Shown piece after piece: positions 1 to 29,280 of a stretch of DNA of 64,000 nucleotides (the first letter of the stretch is position 1; each line of letters begins with the position of its first letter). Location of the stretch: assembly GCF_003265705.1 (NCBI RefSeq), contig NW_020312968.1, positions 1,778,538 through 1,842,537 on the forward strand, read 5' to 3'. A program made the translations under genes and the position numbers. This DNA comes from Callorhinus ursinus. Taxonomy: Eukaryota > Chordata > Mammalia > Carnivora > Otariidae. The notes below the pieces were generated by a model. It worked only from the letters and a program-made list of their open reading frames with translations, ran no database searches and was not told the origin of the DNA.

Positions 1-114
1 GGAGAAGCAGGCTCCCAAGAAGCAGGGAGCCCGATGCGGGACTCGATCCCAGGACCCTGGGATCATGACCTGAGCCGAAGGCAGACGCTTAACCATCTGA
101 GCCACCAGGCGCCC
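1..114 (-). repeat. Can-SINE, truncated by window edge
   Basis: tRNA-like head at the right (GAGCCACCAGGCGCCC). The body and tail lie outside the window. Confidence 0.95.
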
Positions 115-118
115 AAAA

Positions 119-360
119 AGTAAACACTTTTAAAGCACTTTAGTATGTGCCAAGCCCTGTCCTATAGGAATTTCCTGGATATTAAATAATTTAATCATCA
201 AAACCCTACAAGGAAAGAACAATTAACTCCATGTCATTTTACAGGTGAGAAAATGGAGACAGAAAAGTAGAGCAGGACACCCAAGACCCTATCACCTAAG
301 ATCATGAAGTTGTAGAATCACATTTTGAACTCAGGAAGTTGGGCGCCATGCCTGTTCACA
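119..360 (-). repeat. MIR, reverse orientation
   Basis: Reads as a reversed MIR: GTGCCAAGCCCTGT, then TTTAATCATC, then CATTTTACAGGTGAGAAAA. Diverged, as expected for an old mammalian SINE. Confidence 0.7.
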
Positions 361-408
361 GAAGTGGTAATCTCCCCATTCACCAACGTCAATAAAATAG
401 AATGCACA

Positions 409-580
409 GGGCGCCTGGGTGGCTCAGTCCGTTGGGCGTCTGCCTTCGGCTCAGGTCATGATCCCGGGGTCCTGGGGTCGAGTCCCGCATTGGGCTCCCT
501 GCTCAGCGGGGAGTCAGCTTCTCCCTCTGCCCTTCCCCCCCTGCTCATGATCTCTCTCTGATAAAAACTATTAAAAAAAA
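409..580 (+). repeat. Can-SINE with TSD
   Basis: Head GGCGCCTGGGTGGCTCAG, CT-rich middle, short A tail. Flanked by AAATAGAATGCACA on both sides (about 395-408 and 580-593). Confidence 0.95.
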
Positions 581-644
581 ATAGAATGCACATTGGTAAA
601 TTTTGATTTCCAAGAACAAGATACTTAAGTCCTTGCAGTGGGGG

Positions 645-1240
645 ACACTACTTGTGGTTGGCAGAATTCTAAGCCCCTCAGATTCCTACCGGCTAAACTA
701 TACAGTCCTCCCAGTTAATCAGATCTAATTGGTGCTGCAGTGAAGGGATTTTGAAGATGTAATTAGGGTTCCTTAAATCTTTAATTGATCTTAAGAAATT
801 ATTCTGGGTAGATTAACTTAATCAGGTGGCCCATTAAAAGGGACTGGGGTCTTCCTTAAGATCTAAAGTAAAAAAGGGACAAAGGCGAGATTCTCTGTTG
901 CTGGCTTTGAACAAGTCAAGTGTGATATCGTGGCAAGGAATGGAAGGGAGGCCTCTAGGAGCTGAGACTGTCCCCCAGCTGACAGCCAGCATGAAAGGAG
1001 GATCTCTGTCCTACAACTCCAAGAACTGAATTAGGCCAATGAGCTGTCTAAGTTGGGAGTAGGTTCTTTCCCAGAGCCTCATGATGAGAACACAGCCTGA
1101 CTGACATCATGACTTCAGCTTTTGGAGACGAAGCAGAGAGCCTAGTCATGCCGTACCTGGACTTCTGACCTACAGAACTGGGAGCTCATCAGCAGGTCAT
1201 GCGTCAAGCCACTAAGTTCACAGCAATAGAAAATTAATAC
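645..1240 (+). repeat. Old LTR-type repeat (MaLR/MLT1-like, family not settled)
   Basis: Shows the common LTR layout: GGCAGAATTCTAAG start, GATGTAATTAGGG, GGACTTCTGACCTACAGAACT near the end, then GCAATAGAAAATTAATACAC. Non-coding and much decayed. Confidence 0.45.
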
Positions 1241-1316
1241 ACTACTCAACCCCCAGGTTCATGAACAAAATAAATGACTACTACTGTTTGAAGCCACTGT
1301 TTTGGGGTGGTTTCTT

Positions 1317-1518
1317 TTTTTTTTTTTTTTTTTTTTAAAGATTTTATTTATTTGAGAGAGAGAATGAGATAGAGAGAGCATGAGAGGGGGGAGGGTCAGA
1401 GGGAGAAGCAGACTCCCTGCCGAGCAGGGAGCCTGATGCGGGACTCCATCCCAGGACTCCAGGATCATGACCGGAGCCGAAGGCAGTCGCCCAACCAACT
1501 GAGCCACCCAGGCACCCC
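1317..1518 (-). repeat. Can-SINE with TSD
   Basis: A poly-T of about 20 at the left, head at the right. Flanking copies of TTGGGGTGGTTTCTT at 1302-1316 and 1519-1533. Confidence 0.95.
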
Positions 1519-1734
1519 TTGGGGTGGTTTCTTATGCCGCAATAAACAAACAAAATACCTCTACTTATTAAAACAACAAGGTGTATTTATACATTTTAAA
1601 GGCTTTTGAACAATCACTTAAAGAATTTCAACTTAGAGTTTAGTTGACCCCTGGTGCATGTGGGTTGAGGGGAGGAACTCCATTATATGCTGTCACTGAC
1701 AGAGGAAACTAGCACTAGCTTCTGGGCAGTGAGA

Positions 1735-2250
1735 ACATACCACCAATCCTACACCTAGGAATTTACCCTAAGGAAATCACTAAAGACGTGGGCAAAGATT
1801 TATCTACCAACATGTCATATACGACTGTTTAGGCCTAACCCTAGAAGTGAGCTACAGGCTTCCAAATTGGGTTAGTTTAAATAAAAACAGCATACCCATA
1901 TGAAGAAATGCTCTGCGAAGCCACTAAAAAACACTGACAACAAGAGGTCTTAACCAGAATTAATGAATGGGCTTTCAGGAGTTCTATATTCTGTGCGTTT
2001 TTCAGGGGAGAGAGTACATAAGCTTAATCTAAGATTCTCTGAGGTAGAAGAGTATTTAGTGACAAAATATTTTTGATACCTTTTTATGACAAAAGGGTAG
2101 ATTAGGTGTGTGTACATACAGAGGTGGCTTTTATTTTCTTCAGTGAGTTTTTCATTGTTTTTAAAAATTTGCTAAATGAACATATACTTTATACTCAGAC
2201 CTTATGTTTAAAAATTTAAAAATAGTCTAACAACTTCAAATTCTTTAATG
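1735..2250 (+). repeat. Old L1 3'-end fragment
   Basis: CCTACACCTAGGAATTTACC, then AAAGATTTATCTACCAACATG is the L1M-type 3' terminal reading. Heavily decayed, no open frame. Boundaries approximate. Confidence 0.55.
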
Positions 2251-2349
2251 TTTCATTAAACATTTGAAGCCAGCCAAATTTTTAATGGGGACAAAGGAAA
2301 AAAATTACAAAATACCTCTACTTACTTATATAATGTCTTTTTTAATAAT

Positions 2350-2602
2350 TTTTTTTTTAAGATTTTATTTATTTTTTGACAGAGGGAAAGAGACAGCGAG
2401 AGAGGGAATACAAGCAGGGGGAGTGGGAGAGGGAGGGGAGGGGGATGGGGGGTGGGGTAACTGGGTGATGGACATTGAGGGGGGGAACAAGTTGTAATGA
2501 ACACTGGGTATTATATAAGACTGATGAATCACTGAACTCTACCTCTGAAACTAGTAATACATTATATGTTAATTAATTGAATTTAAAACAAATTTTAAAA
2601 AA
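2350..2602. repeat. Head-to-head SINE/L1 chimera
   Basis: 2350-2434 is the tail half of a minus-strand Can-SINE (poly-T, AAGATTTTATTTATT, GACAGAGGGAAAGAG). It switches in a G-rich run to a plus-strand L1 3' end (GGGGTAACTGGGTGATGGAC, then CACTGGGTATTATATAAGAC, ending in A-rich DNA). The SINE head is missing. Confidence 0.8.
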
Positions 2603-2834
2603 AGCTCAATGTCTACACTTAAGAAAATATGGAACCAAAAGATCAGAAAGCAAAATTATCTGACATTGTGTTATGTAAATTAGACTAAAGATCAGGTCTT
2701 GGAGAAATTCTCTTTCTTGTCATCTGCTCTCCTTCCCCTTCTATACAATGGCTAGTTTGATTTTTTTTTTTTTTTTGGAACAAAGCTCCCATCATACTGT
2801 ATCACTAATTTTATGTTTAACTTTTTTCCATTTA

Positions 2835-3012
2835 TTTTTTTTTAAAGATTTTATTTATTTGACAGAGACATAGTGAGAGAAGGAACACAAGCAGGGGAGT
2901 GGGAGAGGGAGAAGCAGAGCAGGGAGCCCGATGCCAGGCTCGATCCCAGGGTCCTGGGACCATGATCTGAGCCGAAGGCAGACGCTTGACGACTGAGCCA
3001 CCCAGGCACCCC
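2835..3012 (-). repeat. Can-SINE with perfect 16-bp TSD
   Basis: Flanked by AACTTTTTTCCATTTA at 2819-2834 and 3013-3028. Confidence 0.96.
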
Positions 3013-3077
3013 AACTTTTTTCCATTTAACAGTGGATCATTTTTTATATAATCAGGGGATTCATAGCCTTGATTTTT

Positions 3078-3275
3078 AAAAAAGATTTATTTTTGAGAGA
3101 CAGAGAGAGAGCACCCGTGAGCTGGCGGGGGGGGCGGGGCGGCAGAGTGAGAGAGAATTTCAAGCAGACTCCCTGCTGAGCAAGAAGCCCAACTCGGGGG
3201 CTTAATATCCTGACCCTGAGATCATGACCTGAGCCGAAATCAAGAGTCGGCCACTTAACCAACTGAGCCACCCCT
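3078..3275 (-). repeat. Can-SINE, older variant
   Basis: Carries the GAAATCAAGAGTCGG motif of older carnivoran copies. Imperfect TSD AGCCTTGATTTTT / AACCTTGACTTTT. Confidence 0.9.
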
Positions 3276-3814
3276 AACCTTGACTTTTTTAATGGGGTAC
3301 AAAATATTCCATTGAGCACATCTCTCGGTTCTGTAATCATTCCTATATGGTTAAACATTTAAATTCTTTCCAACTTTTCAGTATTATAAAACAAAATAAC
3401 TATTTTTACGCATGAAGGCCCCTTCCCATATGTAGAACAATTTTCTTGCAGTAAGTCAATAAAAATGAGTTTGAGATCAAAGCAAATGAACATTTTTAAG
3501 GTTCTGTGATATTGATCTACAAACTCCTTTCCAAAAGATTCCTAAGATTTTAGACTGCTTTCAGCAATGTAACCTTTGTTATATAACTTCTACTATAACT
3601 GTTGGCTTGCTTCCTCACTTTAAAGTACACAAAATTTAGGGGAAGGGGGCATGTTTTATCCCAGCACATGTATCTAGCACAAAGCACACAAAAAGTAACT
3701 GCTGAAAAAGGGAAACCTGTGCCAATACGAGTTCTATGTGTGTAATTAGTAGTTAAATTTCTCTTTCAGATTATATTTTAAAAATTCAGAATCTCTGTGG
3801 CTAAAACCTGGCCC

Positions 3815-4005
3815 TCCCCCTTAGCTATATAACCTTGGACAAGTTCAGTAACTCTAGGCCTCAATTTCCTCATCTCTAACATGAAGATAGGTTCCCACAT
3901 CACACAGTTCTTGTGAGGATTACATGAGTTAACACTCACATCAAACTCAGAAGAGTGCCTGGTGCATAGGGTATGTTCAGTTAATGCTAGTGAATATATG
4001 TGAAC
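3815..4005 (+). repeat. MIR, forward orientation
   Basis: ACCTTGGACAAGTTCAGTAA, CTCAATTTCCTCATCT, TGTGAGGATTACATGAGTTA and GTGCCTGGTGCATAGG follow the MIR core order. Confidence 0.85.
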
Positions 4006-4096
4006 GCAAACAGTAGTGAAGGACTTAAAATCAAATAGTCTCAACTCACTCACACATCCAGCCCCCTAGAGGCAACCTTTTCTTAAGCAGGTTTTA

Positions 4097-4196
4097 ATTT
4101 TTTTTAAGTAATCTTTATGCCCAGTGTGGGGTTTGAATTCACAGTTCCGAGATCAAGAGTTGCATGCTCTACCAACTGAGCCAGCCAGGCGCCCCT
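4097..4196 (-). repeat. Short old Can-SINE
   Basis: A 100-bp variant without the CT-rich middle (GGGGTTTGAATTCACAGTTC, ACTGAGCCAGCCAGGCGCCC). Diverged TSD TTAAGCAGGTTTTA / TTGAGTAGGTTTTA. Confidence 0.85.
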
Positions 4197-5021
4197 TTGA
4201 GTAGGTTTTAACTGTAAAATATGATATCCATACTAAAAAGTGCATCTTTACATGCATGCATCCCTAAAAATTCCCTTTGTTTTTGCCAACTCTTAACTTC
4301 ATGTAAAGAGAATCACAGTATATGCAGTCTTCCAGTCAATATTGTTTTTAAAAATTCATCTACATTGCTGCCAGTAGGCTCTAGTTCTTTAAACTTTAAT
4401 GCTTTGTAGTTTTCCCACTGTATGAATACACATAATTTTTGACTCTTAAGGGATGTTTGGGCTGCTTTTAGTTGGTGCTAATGCAAATCACACACGTACC
4501 CTGTTGCATCAGTTATTCTAGTACATATTACCCGCTGGGCAGGGGATAGGGAAACTTGTTGGGTTGGGAGTATTAGCACACCTTCAGGCAATGAACCATG
4601 CTGAGTGCTTTCCAAAGTAGCTGTGTCGATCTATATGCCCATATAAGCAGGGTGTGAGATTCCTATTATACTCCAGGTCTAGGAAACCTTTAATTATCAG
4701 ACTTCTTTGTTAATGTGATTAGAGTGTAGTGGCATTTCATATTGGACACTTGTCCATGTTTATTAGCTATCTGGATTTCCATTCTTAATGAGACTTTAGC
4801 CATTTTTATTTTTAATTCTCCTCTTTTCCAAGAAACTTACATGACTACATCATGATGAAATTTTAGACATTATTAATTTCCTACTTTACCAAATAAGACA
4901 TTAGTTCATTTACACTCTTTCTTAAGTCCATTCCTCTCAGTGAAGTCACGTCACCATTCGTTTTTCCACTGGTCATGAACTCTTTGACTCGCAGTGATAT
5001 CCTTAAAAAATCTGTATTGTT

Positions 5022-5220
5022 GGGGGGGCCTGGGTGGTTCATTCGGTTGATTGTCTGCCTTCAGCTCAGGTTGTGATCCCAGGGTCCTGGGATCAGGCCC
5101 CACATCAGGCTCCCTGTTCGGTGGGGAGTCTGCTTCTCCCTCTGCCCCTCACCCTGCTTGTGTTCTCTCTCTCTTTCTCTCACTCTGTCTGTCTCTCAAA
5201 TAAATAAGATCTTTAAAAAA
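5022..5220 (+). repeat. Can-SINE, first of a tandem pair
   Basis: Starts directly after one copy of AAAAAATCTGTATTGTT (5005-5021) and ends at the second copy (5221-5237). Confidence 0.93.
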
Positions 5221-5237
5221 AAAAAATCTGTATTGTT

Positions 5238-5443
5238 GGGATACCTGGGTGGCTCAGTCGGTTAAGCGTCTGCCTTTGGCTCAGGTCATGATCCCAGGGT
5301 TCTGGGATGGAGCCCCGCATTGGGCTCCCTGCTCAGTGGGGAGTCTGCTTCTCCCTCTGCCTCTGCCTCTCCCTCTCCCCCTGCTTGTGCTCTCTCTCTC
5401 ACTCTCTCTCCGAGTCAAATAAATAACTAAAACCTTTTTAAAA
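5238..5443 (+). repeat. Can-SINE, second of a tandem pair
   Basis: Same orientation, beginning right after the second target copy and ending at a third (5444-5460). Confidence 0.93.
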
Positions 5444-5869
5444 AAAAAATCTGTATTGTTTATTGACCATAAACTTTCTCAACATCCCGCTTTGGGAAAT
5501 GAAGATTTCCCATGCCTTTTCCCCTTTCCACCTCCTGTTTACCTTCCAAACCTACCTTTTATGTTGTCAAAGCTGATATTTACATTTTGTTCTGTTTTCT
5601 GTTGAGAGACAGTAACAGCAAATAGTCCCTGGTCCTACCAATATCTGTTTTTACTCTTTTTCCCATCATGTTATATGCTTTACTAACTCTCAGGCGAACC
5701 ATGGTTATTTTCTACTTAGGAATGAGAGCAGAAAGCTCCCTGGAAGCTCATGATTGACTGGCTTCTCTTATGTGTGGAGAGGTGGGTAGTCAGTTGTAAT
5801 AAGGAACCCCCAAATACTCTTTTCTAGGGTGCAAGCCTCCGCTAGGTGCCCTAGTTCTCCCCAGTTTTT

Positions 5870-6062
5870 TTTTTTTTAACAGATTTTATTTATTTATTTG
5901 AGAGAGAGAGAATGAGAGATAGCATGAGAGGGAAGAGGGTCAGAGGGAGAAGCAGACTCCCCGCTGAGCAGGGAGCCCGATGTGGGACTCGATCCTGGGA
6001 CTCCAGGATCATGACCTGAGCCGAAGGCAGTCGCTTAACCAACTGAGCCACCCAGGCACCCC
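5870..6062 (-). repeat. Can-SINE with TSD
   Basis: TSD TCTCCCCAGTTTTT at about 5856-5869 and 6064-6077. The head is close to consensus. Confidence 0.95.
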
Positions 6063-6079
6063 ATCTCCCCAGTTTTTTT

Positions 6080-6180
6080 CCCCCATATTTTTATTTAAAT
6101 TCTGGTTAGTTAACATCTAGTGTAATAGTGGCTTCAGGAGTAGAATTTAGTGATTCATCACTTACATATAACTCTCCAAT
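6080..6180 (-). repeat. L1 3'-end fragment, reverse orientation
   Basis: TTTAAATTCTGGTTAGTTAA, then TAGAATTTAGTGATTCATCA and CTTACATATAA is the reversed 3' end of carnivore L1. It is cut short after about 100 bp. Confidence 0.75.
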
Positions 6181-6681
6181 TTTTCCCAAAGTCAAATTAT
6201 CTCTTCAGGAGAATGAGGGTGGGGATGGGAATCAGCTCTCCCAAATATAAACCTTTTACACACACTATTTCAGTCACATTTTTAACCAACTCCACCCTCT
6301 CTCTTCCATGCACATCTGAGGATGGAGCTATTTCTGCCGCGGGGATTAGATTCCCTCAGCTACAGCCAGTCCCTGTGCAAATTCTAGGTGGTATTATTCC
6401 TCTGTTCACAGCTTCACACCCTTCTGCTTATCTTCTGTCTCTGAAAAAAATGTTGAAATCCCTTCTCTTGATTGTTGTGGATATATTCTTAAAAATTTGA
6501 TACCAGCACTTTAATGTCTTATCAAAGTGGAGAAGAGCTGAGAGGGTCCTCAGCACATCCTGAATCAGGTAGTCCCTAGTTATAGTTCCTGACCTTCTTG
6601 GTCTTCCCCAGTGCCTTACTGTTGCTTTTAGAAGTACAAGCTCCCTAGTGTATCGGTGCAGGAAATCTAAAACGACCATGA

Positions 6682-6881
6682 GAGGCGCCTGGGTGGCTCA
6701 GTCGTTGAGCGTCTGCCTTTGGCTCAGGTCATGATCCCAGGGTCCTGGATTCGAGCCCCACATCGGGCTCCCTGCTCAGCGGGAAACCTGCTTCCCCCTC
6801 TCCCTCTCCCCCTGCTTGTGTCCCCTCTCTCGCTGTGTCTCTCTCTGTCAAATAAATAAATAAAATCTTTAAAAAAAAAAT
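6682..6881 (+). repeat. Can-SINE with TSD
   Basis: TSD AAAACGACCATGA (6669-6681) / AAAATGACCATGA (6882-6894). Antisense to CEP78. Confidence 0.96.
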
Positions 6882-7144
6882 AAAATGACCATGAACGCAA
6901 ATTAGACGGTCTGGGGTCCTGTCCTTACTCTGCAGCTTAGTAACAAAGCATTTTAAGTGCTACAGATTGTAGGTGCTCATTTAGAAAATGAAAGGGGTAA
7001 TTCTACATCAATTACAGATTCAACCCACTCTAACATTTAGTAATTTTCCAAGTACTTATCTTAAAATTTCTCTATGTTATTGTCATTAATTTTAATTAGG
7101 AAAATAAAAATCTGGCTTTCTTTTTTAAAAAATCAAATAGTAAA

Positions 7145-7173
7145 AGGGGCCCCTGGGTGGCTCAGTCGGTTAG
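7145..7173 (+). repeat. Can-SINE 5' head fragment only
   Basis: Only GGGGCCCCTGGGTGGCTCAG and CGGTTAGG remain. Body and A-rich tail are absent. Confidence 0.85.
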
Positions 7174-7385
7174 GAAAGGAAAATATATTACTGATGACAT
7201 GTTTTGATTTTTATTTCTCAGAATTCAAACGTCTACCTTCCACCTTGGTCTAAGCCAGGGAATCGTTGAGGGGAAGACAGAAGCCATGTACAAGCTCATC
7301 CAGTATCCTAATCAGGCTTCCTCCTGCCCAGTAACCACTATGGTTTAAAACATAATCTCTGGATCTTAAAGTGCTAACTTTGTAC

Positions 7386-26060
<18,675 letters not shown>

Positions 26061-26754
26061 TTGGGGTTTGCGGAAAGGCTTTACTGGTCGAATAACGGTG
26101 AGAGATAGATGTAGAAGCACATTTAAAAAGTGGTAAAAAATAATAATAAAAATAAAAAGTGGTCTAAACTTCTGACAAGTGCCGTGCTTGCGCCGCCTAG
26201 GAGAGAGGACACTTAATAAGGGACTTAGTAAGGGAACGACTGAGTGGATGTCCGCTGCCGTCCATTAAATCTTTGCTGTCTGTGTTAATTTCTACAGAAA
26301 CTCTTCATTTCTGTCGTTTCTGCTTACCCCACACGGTTGTTGGCATATTGTAAAGAGCTCCATGAATTCAGGACGTTATTGTGATTACTAGTAATCACTT
26401 GGTTTTGTATTGACAATGATGGTTGGCTCTCTCATAACTGTCTCCTAGGCTTTTTTCTTTTTTTTGAGTAAAACGATAGAAGTTTATTAAGTGAAGATAC
26501 AGAAAAAGCTCTCAAGAGTGAGAGGGGTCCCAACAGGGTTGCCAGTGAGGGCCTTTAGGGTTGGTCTTTTATAGAAAGCTACCAGGGACTTAAATCCTTT
26601 TAACATTTCTATTGATAGCACCATTGAGCAAGGACTAGTTATAACACCTTCAATGGCTTACTTCCTTTTTAGGGTCCCGTTGGTTATTCCTTGTTGGTTG
26701 CAAGTGATTATCATAAAAAGACACCTACCCCGCACGCCCTACGCATTATTTTTT
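26061..26754. other. CEP78 upstream flank, possible reversed LTR
   Basis: 26061-26440 has nothing recognised. 26455-26740 (GAAGTTTATTAAGTGAAGAT, AGAGGGGTCCCAACAGGGTT) has the look of a reversed retroviral LTR 3' part; family unassigned. Confidence 0.4.
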
Positions 26755-26950
26755 AAAAAGATTTTTTTTTTTTATTTATTTGAGAGAGAGAGAGAGAGAG
26801 CGAGCACAAGTGGGGGCAGGGAGGCAGAGGGAGAGGGAGAAGCGGACTCCCCACTGAACAGGAAGCCCCAGGCCGGCTAGATTCCAGGACCCTGAGATTA
26901 TGACCTGAGCTGAAGTCAAACCTTAACCCACTGAGTCACGCAGGCCCCCC
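26755..26950 (-). repeat. Can-SINE, older
   Basis: Diverged head (GAGTCACGCAGGCCCCC). TSD CCTACGCATTATTTT / CCTAGGCATTATTTT. Confidence 0.92.
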
Positions 26951-26959
26951 TCCTAGGCA

Positions 26960-27060
26960 TTATTTTAAGCACTGTTTAAGTATGAAAGAATTTAATTTTC
27001 CTAACAACTCCATAAGGAATATATGATTGTATATCCACTAAGTAGGTAGAACTCAGATAA
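26960..27060 (-). repeat. MIR fragment, reverse orientation
   Basis: TTATTTTAAGCACTGTTTAA, then TTTTCCTAACAACTCCATAA. Confidence 0.6.
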
Positions 27061-27530
27061 TTGGCCTCCGAACATGTATTTGTATACAGTTTGTAGAATG
27101 GTGATAATTCTTTGGTCAGGCCTCAGGTGTTATGTTTACGGCATTCCTTTTCCACTGTAGAACCAAACTAAAATGGAGTCACTTATGTCAGCGACAGAAT
27201 GAAGATGAACTTAGATTAAGTTACAGGAATGTACAGCTCTGCTTAGAAATCAGCAAAGGACACCAGCCAATCCCCAAATGCCAACTCTGATCACACCTTC
27301 TCTGGACTTCCTTGTTTTACTTAGCTACCCTGATCCAAATAAGATAGACGACTAGGCCACCAGTCAGCTGGAAAAAACCGAATAACTTCTGCATTACCCC
27401 ATAAAAATCCCTTAGCCTGTGAGCAACTCAGAATTGATTGCTCCCAGAGCTTTAAGTTCCCTAGGTTGGAGGTCAAAAACCTTGAAATAAGCTCATCCTT
27501 CTGTTTTGTTTTATTCAGTATGTGGAGTAT
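27061..27530 (+). repeat. Candidate decayed LTR
   Basis: AAATGGAGTCACTTATGTCA, CACCAGCCAATCCCCAAATG and CTTGAAATAAGCTCATCCTT look like a retroviral LTR with a late poly(A)-type signal. No genes attached. Family not identified. Confidence 0.4.
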
Positions 27531-27554
27531 GGTTTTTGACACCATCCACCAGTG

Positions 27555-28608
27555 GGATCATTTTACCTCTTATTCATTGTACTTCACCCCTAATCCATCC
27601 TGCCATTATTCCCAGACTTCCAACCCAACTTACCTTCCCATGGAGCCTCGATGCAGATGCCTTCTGCTCATCTCTAACACTGATCTTCTCTGGACCTGGT
27701 TTCAGTGCAACAAGTTTGTTGGATCCAGTCACAGACCTGTGTCAACCTGGTCAACAACATAGGCTGTCTTATTTTAACTGCCCAGTCATTCCCATTTCTT
27801 TTTTCCATTCCTTTACTTACAGCTCTTCACAGTGGCTCTTCCAGACTTCCTCTACTCTTTTCATGTCACCACTAGACACTCTGTCCCTGCTCTCTGATCT
27901 GAAGAGGCTACCTCTTGCTTCAACAGGAAAATAAGTTTTCAGAGACAGACTTCTTCATCTTCTTTTCATGAACTCTGGCTGCCTTCCAGTCCATGCCTTG
28001 TAATGCGGCCACCACCACTTCCTGTTCGAATCCTTCCGTGACTTCGCATTTCTCTTAGGATAAAATAGCAATGTGTTTTTACATTCTAGAACGAGCTCCT
28101 TATCTTACTGTACACTGGCACTTTGAGTATCTGGTCTGCAGGGCACTGAATCCCCTGGACGTGATGGGGGCGTGATCTCTGCAGCCTTATCTTGCACCCC
28201 TCTCCCTTTCATTTTTCAGGAGTCCAGCCCACAGTGGACTCCTATCACACCTACCTACTTCAGTGGTTCGTTGTCCATGCTTTCCCCTCTACATGAAATA
28301 TCCCCTTCAGTCTGCACCTGGTTAATGCCTCCTCATTCTTATCAGGTCGTGTGTCACATTGCCAAGGAAACATTCCCTTACCTGTTCTATTCATCAAGTC
28401 CCCCTACCCTAAGCTCTCATAACACCATGTACCTCTCGTTCATAGCCTTCATCACATTTCACAGCCATTTTAAGATAGATACTCACTGTATGGTCCATGA
28501 GGAAGAGATCACGTCTGTTTTGCATCTCCAGTGACTAGCACAGTTACTACATGCTATAGGTAAATATAACACTAGTTATAACACTTCTTAAATGAACGAA
28601 TGAATGTA
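27555..28608 (+). repeat. L2 LINE 3' region
   Basis: GGATAAAATAGCAATGTG, GAAATATCCCCTTCAGTCTG and GACTAGCACAGTTACTACAT, ending AATGAACGAATGAATG, match the L2 3' end. Confidence 0.75.
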
Positions 28609-28624
28609 CCTAATCAGTGATCAA

Positions 28625-29280
28625 GCCCTGGCAGGTTTTCCTTTATAGCATCTCTCATACTCCTTTCTTTTATTTGCGTTGCCATTACTCCACCATTTAT
28701 TATTTTACATGTGGATTATGATGATTGCTTCAGAGAATAGTATGTCTTCCTACATTCAGGCTCTCATTACATCATTTATTACGCCTCCCAGGGTTCATGG
28801 ATCATGCTATTTCCCTGCCCAAACCTTCCATGACACCGATTGCCAACACAATAAAGGCCAAACATTTAAGAATGACATTTAAGACTTTCCACAATTTGGC
28901 TTTAATTTCACTTTTCAGACTTGTTTTTAACCTGTGGGTCTAATTATCTCTACATCTTTGCTCCTTTCCAGCTCTACGTATTATGTCAAAAACTCTTCAG
29001 TCACTGCCCTTATATCTCCTCTGGGAAAGCTTCACTGAGAATTCAAGCAAGATAGGGATCCTTTCTCTCCTCTAAACTTGCAAAGTTTATTTAATAGGAC
29101 ACACCTGGAACTGCCATAAGGCATCTGCATCTTCTCTTCCCTGCTGATATCTAAGCTCTTTGAGAGTGGGGATACATCTCTGTGTTCTGTGTAGTTCTCA
29201 GCATTGCTGTTATACACATAGTCAACCTGGTCAGTGAATATTTGGTGAATGGATGAACGAATGAATGAATGAAATGAGCT
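28625..29280 (+). repeat. Second L2 LINE 3' region in tandem
   Basis: AATAAAGGCCAAACATTTAA, TTCACTGAGAATTCAAGCAA and GATATCTAAGCTCTTTGAGA, ending GATGAACGAATGAATGAATG. Confidence 0.75.

Larger units (their letters stand above)
1..7385 (-). other. CEP78: CEP78 intron 11 (partial, continues past left edge)
   Basis: Everything left of exon 11 is taken as intron 11, at least 7.4 kb. Exon 12 should encode a Glu/Lys-rich segment starting like EKLEECLKQ; no such frame was found. Repeats inside are listed separately. The stretches 3290-3815, 4211-5004, 5461-5855, 6181-6668 and 6895-7385 hold nothing I recognise. Confidence 0.75.

Noticed and set aside
409..580. tRNA genes at the heads of the many SINEs
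   Set aside because: The tRNA-like heads are degenerate Can-SINE promoters followed by CT-rich and A tails, not folded tRNA genes.
4020..4060. VSEL-like reading as possible CEP78 exon 12
   Set aside because: No donor after it and no Glu/Lys-rich coding upstream. It abuts a MIR, so the match is chance.
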